NCBI GenBank assembly: GCA_025361105.1
Contig: JANYAW010000186.1
Coordinates: 1-9,060, forward strand
Length of the DNA: 9,060 nt
Direction of reading: 5' to 3'
DNA from: Rhodocyclaceae bacterium
Lineage (GTDB): Bacteria; Pseudomonadota; Gammaproteobacteria; Burkholderiales; Rhodocyclaceae
The notes under the pieces are model-generated. The model was given only the letters and a program-made list of their open reading frames with translations, was not told the origin of the DNA and ran no database searches. Position numbers and translations under genes: made by a program. Position 1 is the stretch's first letter; each line of letters starts with the position of its first letter. Positions 1 through 6,361 of the stretch are shown piece by piece.

Positions 1-804
1 ACAAAGCTGAGCGGCAAGCGCGTGGGCTTGTTTTGCGCCAAGTAAAGTGAGGTAGGTTGGTTTATTGCTGGCAGCATCTTTGCCGGCGGTTTTGCCCAGT
101 ACCTCGGTGCTGGCTTCGGCATCGAGAATGTCGTCGATCACTTGAAATAGCAGCCCGATGCGATTGGCGAATCGGGCAAGGCTTTGAAGTTCTTGTGCGT
201 TGGCGCCACCGACGTGCGCGCCGAGCATGGTCGCGGCCTGTATCAATTGCCCGGTTTTTTGCAGATGCATGAATTCAAGTTCGACAATTTCCAGTGACTG
301 ACCTGTCGATTCCAAATCTATTGCTTGTCCACCCGCCATGCCGCGCGAGCCGGAGGCGTTGGCTAGCAAGGCGAGCATTGCCAGTTGTGTTTCGGCAGGG
401 ACCGTTGCAATCGGCTGTGCCGCCACATGAAAAGCCAACGATTGCAGTGCGTCGCCGACCAAAAGCGCTGTCGCTTCGTCAAATTGAACATGGCAAGTTG
501 GTTTGCCGCGTCGCAAAACATCATTGTCCATTGCAGGCAAATCGTCATGCACCAGCGAATAAACGTGAATGATTTCTACCGCGCAAGACATCTGATCCAG
601 CGCGACCAGCGGTGCGGAAAAAATCTCACCAGCAGCATGACAAAGTAAAGGTCGTACACGTTTCCCGCCCTCCAGCGTGGCATAACGCATCGCTTGGTGC
701 AGGCGGACGGGATGGCAATTTGCTGGCGGCAGGCAAGCGGCCAGCGCAGTTTCTATACGCTGCTGAATCGAAACCTGCCAAACAGGAAAATCAACTTGCG
801 TCAC
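1..804 (-). CDS. ispA: Farnesyl diphosphate synthase (geranyltranstransferase), partial at window start
   Basis: This cytoplasmic trans-isoprenyl diphosphate synthase condenses IPP with DMAPP and then GPP to give farnesyl diphosphate, the precursor of undecaprenyl phosphate and quinone side chains. The 268 visible residues read through without a stop and run off base 1; relatives have about 295 to 300 residues, so roughly the last 30 are missing. The first aspartate-rich motif DDLPAMD is at residues 87-93, with the two-residue insertion typical of bacterial enzymes, followed by the RRGKPT segment. The second motif DDILD is at 224-228. GGKRVRP (about 66-72) is the substrate-binding segment. 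The start is GTG at 804-802, because it overlaps the xseB stop by four bases (GTGA) and has GGAG seven bases upstream. No ATG gives a better full-length N-terminus. It is probably co-transcribed and translationally coupled with xseB; dxs often follows in relatives but is not visible here. Confidence 0.96.
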   Translation of the reverse strand, partial: MTQVDFPVWQVSIQQRIETALAACLPPANCHPVRLHQAMRYATLEGGKRVRPLLCHAAGEIFSAPLVALDQMSCAVEIIHVYSLVHDDLPAMDNDVLRRGKPTCHVQFDEATALLVGDALQSLAFHVAAQPIATVPAETQLAMLALLANASGSRGMAGGQAIDLESTGQSLEIVELEFMHLQKTGQLIQAATMLGAHVGGANAQELQSLARFANRIGLLFQVIDDILDAEASTEVLGKTAGKDAASNKPTYLTLLGAKQAHALAAQLC

Positions 805-1046
805 TGGTTATCTCCACGCGCTATTTCTGACGTATCACCAAACTCGCGCAGCAAGTTTTGTTCAAGTACTTGCACACGCGTTTCGGCCGCAGCCAGCGTG
901 TCCTGACATTCGCGCACCAAGGACGCACCCCTTTGATAAGCGGCTAACGCCGTCTCCAACGGTACATTCGCCGCTTCGAGCGAAGTAACAATGGCCTCCA
1001 ATTCAAGCAGCGCTGCTTCAAAACTGCTAGCGGCGGTTTTGGTCAT
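801..1046 (-). CDS. xseB: Exodeoxyribonuclease VII small subunit
   Basis: This is the small subunit of exonuclease VII, which with several copies per XseA degrades single-stranded DNA to short oligonucleotides in the cytoplasm. The 81-residue length matches the family (about 80). The sequence shows the XseB signature: SFEAAL at the N-terminus, an ELEAIV segment, then a second helix with LETALAAYQRGASLV and a Cys-x(3)-L-x-AAE-x-V stretch. These form a two-helix coiled hairpin with heptad-like leucines. The start ATG is at 1046-1044, with a modest GGAA nine bases upstream. The stop overlaps the ispA GTG start by four bases. xseA is not in the window, which is common because the two subunits are usually unlinked. 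The region just upstream carries two small adjacent inverted repeats. Confidence 0.95.
   Translation of the reverse strand: MTKTAASSFEAALLELEAIVTSLEAANVPLETALAAYQRGASLVRECQDTLAAAETRVQVLEQNLLREFGDTSEIARGDNQ
812..815 (-). promoter_or_regulatory. Shine-Dalgarno of ispA, inside xseB
   Basis: On the minus strand GGAG lies seven bases before the GTG at 804, within the last codons of xseB. This site decides the unusual GTG start for ispA and supports translational coupling to xseB. Confidence 0.7.
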
Positions 1047-1055
1047 AATTCAAAG

Positions 1056-1081
1056 TTCCAAATGGAAACGCAACGGTGCGT
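1056..1081 (-). repeat. Two adjacent small inverted repeats in the xseB 5' region
   Basis: TTCCA-AA-TGGAA (1056-1067) is directly followed by ACGCA-ACGG-TGCGT (1068-1081); both have perfect 5-base arms. In the minus-strand transcript they would sit 10 to 35 bases before the xseB ATG, and the candidate GGAA ribosome binding site lies in an arm of the nearer one. A two-base loop cannot close fully in RNA, so the nearer repeat is weak as a hairpin. This may be chance. The rest of the 1047-1120 gap shows no terminator or recognisable promoter. Confidence 0.35.
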
Positions 1082-1120
1082 ATTTTGCCAGTTGGTGCTG
1101 GTGACACGCCGCTAAATTGC

Positions 1121-2659
1121 TCAACGAAGCCGAATCACTTGCCTTGGGTAAGGTTTTCCGGTGCGCAGCGTCTTTGGCAAGCTACGCAGCGCTGAGTAGG
1201 CTGCGTCGCGTGATTCAAAGTCGCCGAAGATTACGCCGATGCGTGTGCTGCCCGGCACGTCGGAAACATAGACTCGCACATCGTCAATTTCCTTGGCCTT
1301 TTGTGCGCGACGTAAATACATTTCCACCGCATCGGCACGGGTTTCATCAGTGGCCAGTAATTGGATAAACCAGTGTTTGTCGTCCGCTGATTTGAGCCAA
1401 ACGCGACCTTCATCGACCCGCGCTTGGGTAAGCGCTGCCAGCGGTAGCATGGCAGTTTTCGGTAGCGCATCACTTGCTATTGCAGGCGGCGGTGAACTCA
1501 CTGCAGGAACGCTAGCGGCTTCTTTTTTTTGGATAGGCGCCGCCGGTGCGTCAACTGGAGCCGCCGCTGGCATCGGTGTGAGTGTGGTGGCAGGAACTGT
1601 CGGCGCTTGGGCAGCCGGCGCAGATGCGGTGGGTGTGACAGATGCCGCAGGTGTTACAGGCGGCGTGGTGACCGCTGGTTCAACGCGCGTTACTGACGGC
1701 GCGACCACTGGCGCGGTCATCGGGGCAGACTCAGCGACCAAATTCGGCGTACTAAAGTAGCCGCCCAACCAAAAGCCTATAACGAGTGCCACAACGACCG
1801 TCAATGTCAAAATTACCGGCAGTTTTGAGCGTGGCTTGGCAAAACTCGTCGTACTGAAATCGCAATCCTTAACCGCCGCATTGACTTCGGCCAAACCGAC
1901 TTGGTGTCCGCCATTCGAATACGCCGCCAACAGCGCTTTGTCGGCGATGATATTGACGCGGCGAGTGAGCCCTAGCGACGCTTTGGCAATGGCCTTGATT
2001 GCATCACTGACGAACAAGGTCGGGCCTTTGTAACCGGCTGCACGCATCCGAAAATCAAGGTAGCCAGCAATGTCTTCGTGTATCAGTGGTTCGAGCACAA
2101 AGTTGTGCGTAATACGCTCTTTTAATTGGCGCATATCCGAGCGGCCCAGCACATCATTGAGTTCGGGCTGACCGAACAACACCAATTGCAACAGCTTATG
2201 TTTGTTGGATTCAAGGTTCGACAATAAGCGAATCTCTTCCAGTGTTTCCGCTGGCATCGCATGGGCTTCGTCGATCAGCACGACGACTTGTTTGCCTTCG
2301 CTGAACGATTGAATCAGATGTGTGTGCAAAGCGCGCAAAACCGTGGCGGTGCGCGAATTTTCGGGAACGACCAGAGTCAATTCGTCGGCAATCGCATACA
2401 GAATGTCGTCACGCGAGAGCGAAGGATTGGCCAGATAAATGGTGGTGACTTTTTCCGGCAGACGTTCCATCAACACGCGACAGAGCATGGTCTTGCCGCT
2501 ACCGACTTCGCCACTGACTTTGACAATGCCTTCGTCATGCGTGATGGCATAGACCAGCGCATCCAACGTCGGGCCGCGATTCGCACCGGCAAAGAAAAAG
2601 TCGGTGTGCGGCGTTATACGAAACGGGGCTTCGTTGAGGCCGAAATGTTCAAGGTACAT
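1121..2659 (-). CDS. ExeA/MshM-type AAA+ ATPase with transmembrane segment and C-terminal SPOR domain
   Basis: This 512-residue inner-membrane protein has four parts. Residues 1-268 are an AAA+ ATPase of the ExeA/MshM/GspA class: the N-terminus MYLEHFGL..PFRITPHTDFFF is typical, Walker A is GEVGSGKT at 50-57, and Walker B is VVVLIDEAH at 125-133. Residues 281-302 form one transmembrane helix. About 303-410 is a proline/alanine/threonine-rich linker, presumably periplasmic. About 420-512 resembles a SPOR domain (HWFIQLLA near its start, then IGVIFGDFESRDAAYSALRSLP), a fold that binds denuded septal peptidoglycan. Family knowledge links such proteins to DamX-like division factors and to machines that must pass the cell wall (type II secretion, MSHA pili). 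Which process this one serves is not shown by its neighbours. The ATG at 2659 fits the family N-terminus, though its ribosome binding site is weak. It lies 57 bp after the response regulator gene and may share its transcript. Confidence 0.85.
   Translation of the reverse strand: MYLEHFGLNEAPFRITPHTDFFFAGANRGPTLDALVYAITHDEGIVKVSGEVGSGKTMLCRVLMERLPEKVTTIYLANPSLSRDDILYAIADELTLVVPENSRTATVLRALHTHLIQSFSEGKQVVVLIDEAHAMPAETLEEIRLLSNLESNKHKLLQLVLFGQPELNDVLGRSDMRQLKERITHNFVLEPLIHEDIAGYLDFRMRAAGYKGPTLFVSDAIKAIAKASLGLTRRVNIIADKALLAAYSNGGHQVGLAEVNAAVKDCDFSTTSFAKPRSKLPVILTLTVVVALVIGFWLGGYFSTPNLVAESAPMTAPVVAPSVTRVEPAVTTPPVTPAASVTPTASAPAAQAPTVPATTLTPMPAAAPVDAPAAPIQKKEAASVPAVSSPPPAIASDALPKTAMLPLAALTQARVDEGRVWLKSADDKHWFIQLLATDETRADAVEMYLRRAQKAKEIDDVRVYVSDVPGSTRIGVIFGDFESRDAAYSALRSLPKTLRTGKPYPRQVIRLR
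1523..1530 (-). repeat. A8 homopolymer in the coding strand of the SPOR-ATPase gene
   Basis: Eight Ts on the plus strand read as AAAAAAAA in the gene, encoding the QKKE part of the Pro/Ala linker. It is the longest mononucleotide run I noticed in this gene. A one-base slip would leave the ATPase and membrane segment but remove the SPOR domain. Confidence 0.6.
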
Positions 2660-2716
2660 AAGTCATCACAGCGTTAATGTTCATCGGTGTCTGGCATCAA
2701 TAAGGCTCGTCGCCAG

Positions 2717-4222
2717 CTAAGATTTTCTGCGCGTCTCGCGTGCCAGTGTGTCAATACGATTGTATAAGGTCGTTCGATTGATGCCGAGCAGCCTTGCGGC
2801 TTTGCTTAGATTGCCGTCACTAATCCGTTGCGCAGCCTCGATGTAGGCGACTTCGCGTTGGCGCAAACGTTCGTCAAGATTAAACGCGCTACTGCTCTGA
2901 AGCTCGGCGCAGGCAGCGTTTATCCAGTCTTCTGCGGTTCGCTGTTGCGCCGGATGGTCAGATAATTGCACATTGACGGTGGTGGATTCCTGACTTTGAA
3001 CATCAATATCGAGTTCGGTCTCAAGCTCAGCGAGTTCAATTTGACGCCCGCCAAATTTCGCCGTCAGTCGGATGGCGATATTTCTCAGCTCGCGAACATT
3101 GCCTGGGAATGGATATTCGTTTAGACAGTTTGCCGCACTGGCCGAGAGCCAAATTGGCGCGCTTTGCACCTGCCGTGCGTATAAGCGTTGGAAATGCTCA
3201 AGTAGCAAAAAGCGGTCAGTGCCCAACTCGCGCAGCGGTGGCACCGACATCGAAAGGACAGAAAGTCGGTGGTACAAATCTGCGCGAAAGTTGTTTTCGC
3301 GCGATTCCCGTCGCAAGTCGCGATTCGTCGCGGCGAGTATTCGAGCCGACGAGTGACGTGTTTGGGTTTCGCCGACGCGTTGAAATTCGCCGTTTTCCAA
3401 CACGCGAAGCAATTTGGGCTGAAGTTCCATTGGCAGCTCGCCAATTTCATCGAGGAACAAAGTGCCCTCGGCCGCATCCTCAAAGTAACCACTTTTGGCC
3501 GCCGTTGCGCCAGTGAAGGCCCCTTTGCCATGACCAAACAAAGTTGCTTCAACCAAGCTTGGGGCGATGGACGCGCAATTGAGTGCTAAATAGGGCTTGC
3601 TGGCGCGTTCGGAAAATTTATGCAAAGCGGCAGCCACCAACTCTTTTCCAGAACCAGATTCACCTTCAATCAACACTGGAAATGGCGACTTCGCGAATTG
3701 CCGGATTTGTAAGCGAAGTTGCTGCATCGGCGCGCTTTGTCCAATAAGTCCGTCGTCTTCAACGGGCGCGAGATCTTGAAAGCTCAGCACCCGCAGCAGT
3801 AATTTCCGCAGGACTTCCGGGTTGGCTGGTTTGGCGACAAACTCCGTCGCGCCGAGCGCTCGAGAATGGCGCGCGTTGGCTTCATCGGCTTGACCTGACA
3901 GAACAATGATGCGCGTATCGGGCGAATGCGCAAGGATGTCGTGGATCAGCGCAAATCCTTCGTCGGGCCGATGCGGCAAAGGTGGCAGACCAAGGTCGAT
4001 AAGCGCGCCACTAGGCCGCGTGCCCTGACGCAAAATATCAACCGTCTGAGCCCGTGAGTTGGCGACTGCCAATTCAAAATCCGCGTCCAGAAAATACGAC
4101 ATCGCGTCGACAATGAGTTCGTCGTCGTCGACGATTAAAAGCAGGGGCTTTGCTGGCACAGATTGCATCGCCGAATAATATCGGAAACACAGGCGCTTGA
4201 CCGCTACATCCCGCAAGTTCAT
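2717..4222 (-). CDS. Sigma-54-dependent response regulator (REC, AAA+, Fis-type HTH)
   Basis: This is an NtrC-type transcription activator that would be phosphorylated by a sensor kinase and drive open-complex formation by sigma-54 RNA polymerase. Numbering from the ATG at 4222, the receiver domain (27-146) has the acidic pocket DDD at 32-34, phospho-acceptor D76, S109 and K131. The AAA+ domain has Walker A GESGSGKE at 187-194, the sigma-54 contact loop GAFTGA at 234-239, and Walker B TLFLDE at 254-259. The FPGNVREL segment precedes a C-terminal Fis-type helix-turn-helix (about 455-497, SKAARLLGINRTTLYNRI). All catalytic residues I checked are present. The receiver has extra residues after the phospho-acceptor (DLGLPPLPHRPDEG), as in PEP-CTERM-associated PrsR regulators. 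The start is uncertain: residues 1-18 precede the domain, and an internal ATG at 4168 is an equally good candidate. Neither has a clear Shine-Dalgarno. No sensor kinase is in the window, so targets and signal are unknown. Confidence 0.88.
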   Translation of the reverse strand: MNLRDVAVKRLCFRYYSAMQSVPAKPLLLIVDDDELIVDAMSYFLDADFELAVANSRAQTVDILRQGTRPSGALIDLGLPPLPHRPDEGFALIHDILAHSPDTRIIVLSGQADEANARHSRALGATEFVAKPANPEVLRKLLLRVLSFQDLAPVEDDGLIGQSAPMQQLRLQIRQFAKSPFPVLIEGESGSGKELVAAALHKFSERASKPYLALNCASIAPSLVEATLFGHGKGAFTGATAAKSGYFEDAAEGTLFLDEIGELPMELQPKLLRVLENGEFQRVGETQTRHSSARILAATNRDLRRESRENNFRADLYHRLSVLSMSVPPLRELGTDRFLLLEHFQRLYARQVQSAPIWLSASAANCLNEYPFPGNVRELRNIAIRLTAKFGGRQIELAELETELDIDVQSQESTTVNVQLSDHPAQQRTAEDWINAACAELQSSSAFNLDERLRQREVAYIEAAQRISDGNLSKAARLLGINRTTLYNRIDTLARETRRKS

Positions 4223-4283
4223 CGATTGTGCATGCGGCTCTGGTAGACTGCCGCCACCGTTTCCTTGGCAATGCTTAGTACCT
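4223..4283. promoter_or_regulatory. Divergent intergenic region between the response regulator and mlaF
   Basis: These 61 bases separate two divergent start codons, so promoters for both directions should lie here or just inside the flanking genes. If the regulator starts at 4168 the gap is 115 bases. The only candidate box I see is TGGTAGACT at 4241-4249 on the plus strand, an extended -10-like element without a good -35 partner, 34 bases before the mlaF GTG. I found no sigma-54 -24/-12 element (TGGCAC-N5-TTGC) on either strand. Its role as a promoter region is inferred from gene orientation. Confidence 0.4.
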
Positions 4284-5090
4284 GTGAATCAAGAACCCCT
4301 CGTTCAGATACGTGACCTGAATTTTTCTTACGACAGCCGCAAAATTCTCAGTGGCATCAACCTTACCATCCCGCGTGGCAAGGTGGTTGCCATCATGGGC
4401 AGTTCCGGTTGCGGCAAGACCACGCTGCTACGCCTGATTGGCGGGCAACTTAAACCAAGTTCTGGCGAGGTCAAAGTCAATGGTCAGGTGGTGCATGAAC
4501 TCAGTCCCGAAGCACTTTACGCAATGCGACGACGCACCGGGATGTTGTTTCAGTTCGGCGCCTTGTTTACCGACATGTCGGTGTTCGACAACGTCGCTTT
4601 TCAAATGCGCGAGCACACTGATCTGCCCGAAGAACTGATACACGACTTGGTCATGATGAAACTCCATGCCGTCGGTTTGCGTGGCGCACATAATCTGATG
4701 CCGTCCGAATTGTCCGGCGGGATGGCGCGCCGCGTGGCATTGGCGCGATCAATTTCGCTGGATCCAATGTTGATGATGTACGATGAACCTTTTGCTGGCC
4801 TTGATCCTATTTCGCTGTCGATTGTCGGGGTGTTGATACGTAAATTGAATGACGCGCTCGGTGCCAGTTCTGTTGTGGTGACGCATGATGTTCAAGAATC
4901 GCTAAAAATTGTCGACTACATCTATTTCGTTTCCGCAGGAAAAATTGTTGCTGAAGGCACCGCTGATGAAATACGGCAATCTAAAACTCCGTATGTGCAT
5001 CAGTTTGTTTGGGGCGAAGCCGATGGTCCGGTACCTTTCCACTACCCGTCGGTGCCGTATGGCGACGAATTGATGCAAGCGGTGAACTGA
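4284..5090 (+). CDS. mlaF: Phospholipid ABC transporter ATP-binding protein MlaF
   Basis: This cytoplasmic ATPase powers the MlaFEDB inner-membrane complex, which handles phospholipids passed between outer and inner membranes to keep the outer leaflet of the outer membrane asymmetric. Numbering from GTG 4284, Walker A is GSSGCGKTT at 39-47, the Q-loop Q90 lies in GMLFQFGALF, the signature is LSGGM at 143-147, Walker B is LMMYDE at 163-168, and the switch His is H201. The C-terminal tail has FHYPSVPYGDELM, close to the MlaF C-terminal extension known to engage the partner subunit. The frame is open back to an ATG at 4197. I chose GTG 4284 because it gives 268 residues (E. coli MlaF has 269) and starts just before the conserved QIRDLNFSY strand, whereas the longer form would add 29 non-conserved residues and overlap the divergent regulator. 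No strong Shine-Dalgarno is seen. One base separates it from mlaE. Confidence 0.95.
   Translation: MNQEPLVQIRDLNFSYDSRKILSGINLTIPRGKVVAIMGSSGCGKTTLLRLIGGQLKPSSGEVKVNGQVVHELSPEALYAMRRRTGMLFQFGALFTDMSVFDNVAFQMREHTDLPEELIHDLVMMKLHAVGLRGAHNLMPSELSGGMARRVALARSISLDPMLMMYDEPFAGLDPISLSIVGVLIRKLNDALGASSVVVTHDVQESLKIVDYIYFVSAGKIVAEGTADEIRQSKTPYVHQFVWGEADGPVPFHYPSVPYGDELMQAVN
5081..5085 (+). promoter_or_regulatory. Probable ribosome binding site of mlaE
   Basis: GGTGA, six bases before the GTG at 5092 and inside the end of mlaF, matches part of the extended anti-Shine-Dalgarno complement (AAGGAGGTGATC). It favours the GTG start of mlaE over the in-frame ATG at 5107, which has only a weak purine run upstream. 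Confidence 0.4.
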
Positions 5091-5091
5091 T

Positions 5092-5889
5092 GTGAATGAA
5101 AGTCGAATGACAAAACTGCTGGCGAACTTAGGGCATCAAGTGACTAGCCGATTGTGGCGGCTTGGTTTTGCGAGCCGATTTTTTCTCGCGATTTTTTTGT
5201 ACTCAGGCACTTCCTTCCGCAGACTTCAACTAACGCTGCGTGAAGTATTTTTTAGCGGTGTCATGTCACTCATCATCATCATGGTGTCTGGCCTGTTTGT
5301 CGGCATGGTGCTGGGCTTGCAGGGCTATGACACTTTGCAGCGCTATGGTTCGGCCGAGGCGCTCGGGATTTTGGTGGCCTTGTCGCTGGTGCGTGAATTG
5401 GGGCCGGTGGTGGCCGCGCTACTTTTTGCCAGTCGCGCTGGATCGGCGATTACTGCTGAAATCGGTTTGATGAAAGCGACCGAGCAGTTGTCGGCGATGG
5501 AAATGATGGCGGTCAACCCGATTGCGCGGGTGGTTGCGCCGCGTTTTTGGGGTGGGGTTATTTCTATGCCGCTGTTGGCTGCGCTTTTTTCGGCGATGGG
5601 TATATTTGGCGGTTACTTGGTCGGCGTGGTCTTGATTGGCGTGGACGAAGGTTCGTTTTGGTCACAAATGCAAGCAACTGTGGATTTTCGCGAAGACATC
5701 GTCAACGGAATCATCAAGAGTTTCGTTTTTGGTGTGATCGTCAGTTGGGTCGCGGTGTTTGAAGGCTACGACGCGGAACCCACTGCGGAAGGTGTTTCCG
5801 GTGCCACTACCCGTACGGTGGTGACGTCGTCGCTGGCAATCTTGGCTGCTGATTTCGTGTTAACAGCTTTAATGTTTCGAGGGGTTTGA
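5092..5889 (+). CDS. mlaE: Phospholipid ABC transporter permease MlaE
   Basis: This is the integral inner-membrane permease of the MlaFEDB complex; it forms the lipid-binding core with two MlaF below and an MlaD hexamer above. The product has 265 residues from the GTG at 5092, or 260 from the ATG at 5107; E. coli MlaE has 260 and its N-terminus resembles the shorter form. The family hallmark is clear: VALSLVRELGPVVAALLFASR at about 95-115, then RAGSAITAEIGLM and the coupling-helix motif EQLSAMEMMAVNP at 131-143. Hydrophobic segments lie at about 55-78, 91-113, 150-180, 205-222 and 243-260. One base separates it from mlaF and one from mlaD, and the mlaD ribosome binding site lies inside its last codons. 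The start choice is the only real doubt. Confidence 0.96.
   Translation: MNESRMTKLLANLGHQVTSRLWRLGFASRFFLAIFLYSGTSFRRLQLTLREVFFSGVMSLIIIMVSGLFVGMVLGLQGYDTLQRYGSAEALGILVALSLVRELGPVVAALLFASRAGSAITAEIGLMKATEQLSAMEMMAVNPIARVVAPRFWGGVISMPLLAALFSAMGIFGGYLVGVVLIGVDEGSFWSQMQATVDFREDIVNGIIKSFVFGVIVSWVAVFEGYDAEPTAEGVSGATTRTVVTSSLAILAADFVLTALMFRGV
5879..5884 (+). promoter_or_regulatory. Shine-Dalgarno of mlaD, inside the mlaE end
   Basis: GAGGGG ends six bases before the mlaD ATG at 5891 and covers the last mlaE codons. It is one of the stronger ribosome binding sites in the operon, consistent with MlaD being needed as a hexamer per complex. Confidence 0.65.
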
Positions 5890-5890
5890 A

Positions 5891-6361
5891 ATGAATCGTA
5901 CTGCGCTTGATCTTTGGGTCGGATTTTTTGTAGCCATAGGGCTGGCGGCGGTGTTGTTTCTTGCCCTCAAAGTGGGCAACTTGAGCGCAGCCAGTTCGGG
6001 GGAAACCTACGCCTTGCAGGCGAAGTTTGATAACATCGGAGGTCTCAAGATTCGTTCAGCAATCAAAAGCTCAGGTGTAGTGGTTGGACGCGTCACCAAC
6101 ATCGAATATGACCCAGCAAACTATGTCGCGGTGGTCAGCATGCAGATGGATGCGCGTTACAAGTTTCCTCGTGACACCTTTGCGACAATTAACACTTCAG
6201 GATTGCTCGGCGATCAGTTCATTGGATTTGAAGTCGGTGGTGACAGCGAAATGCTCAAAGCCGGTGAGTTAATTAAGAAAACTCAGTCGGCCGTAGTGTT
6301 GGAAAAATTGATTAGTCAGTTCATGTTCAATCAGGCTTCCGAAAGTAAGGATAAAAAATGA
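5891..6361 (+). CDS. mlaD: Inner-membrane MCE-domain phospholipid transport protein MlaD
   Basis: This single-pass inner-membrane protein has one periplasmic MCE domain; six copies form the ring of MlaFEDB that exchanges phospholipid with MlaC. Of 156 residues, about 8-28 are the membrane anchor (LWVGFFVAIGLAAVLFLALK). The MCE domain at about 40-115 shows AKFDNIGGLKIRSAIKSSGVVVGRV and, near its end, the conserved TSGLLGDQFIGFEVG. The C-terminal helix with VVLEKLISQFMF matches the hydrophobic helix that lines the ring pore in E. coli MlaD. It is shorter than E. coli MlaD (183) because the disordered tail after that helix is reduced to QASESKDKK, which should not affect the core. Its TGA overlaps the mlaA ATG (ATGA at 6358-6361), so the two are probably translationally coupled. 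Confidence 0.97.
   Translation: MNRTALDLWVGFFVAIGLAAVLFLALKVGNLSAASSGETYALQAKFDNIGGLKIRSAIKSSGVVVGRVTNIEYDPANYVAVVSMQMDARYKFPRDTFATINTSGLLGDQFIGFEVGGDSEMLKAGELIKKTQSAVVLEKLISQFMFNQASESKDKK

Noticed and set aside
57..648. Plus-strand frames of 60 to 92 codons across the first 650 bases
   Set aside because: The minus strand carries ispA with both aspartate-rich motifs; the plus-strand frames are shadows.
1047..1120. Sigma-54 -24/-12 promoter upstream of xseB (TGGCAAAATACGCA on the minus strand)
   Set aside because: The spacing between the GG and GC dinucleotides is two bases short of the required distance, and the flanking bases do not match.
1293..1760. Open frame of 155 codons on the plus strand opposite the SPOR-ATPase linker, rich in Ala, Gly and Val
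   Set aside because: It is the antisense of the Pro/Ala-rich linker, where GC-rich codons avoid stops on the other strand. It has no recognisable domain, and the minus-strand gene is well supported.
2261..2677. 138-codon plus-strand frame opposite the ATPase domain
   Set aside because: It is antisense to the Walker A and Walker B region and has no family resemblance.
3072..3589. Several overlapping open frames on both strands inside the response regulator gene
   Set aside because: They lie across the conserved sigma-54 AAA+ region, show no domain of their own, and are out-of-frame shadows of a clearly conserved protein.
4175..4180. TATTAT on the minus strand as a -10 box for the regulator
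   Set aside because: It lies about 7 bases before the 4168 ATG, which would leave no leader, and no -35 element sits at the right distance.
4197..4283. The 29-codon upstream extension of mlaF beginning at ATG 4197
   Set aside because: It would lengthen MlaF beyond the family size, shows no ABC-domain sequence and runs into the divergent regulator start. GTG 4284 fits better.
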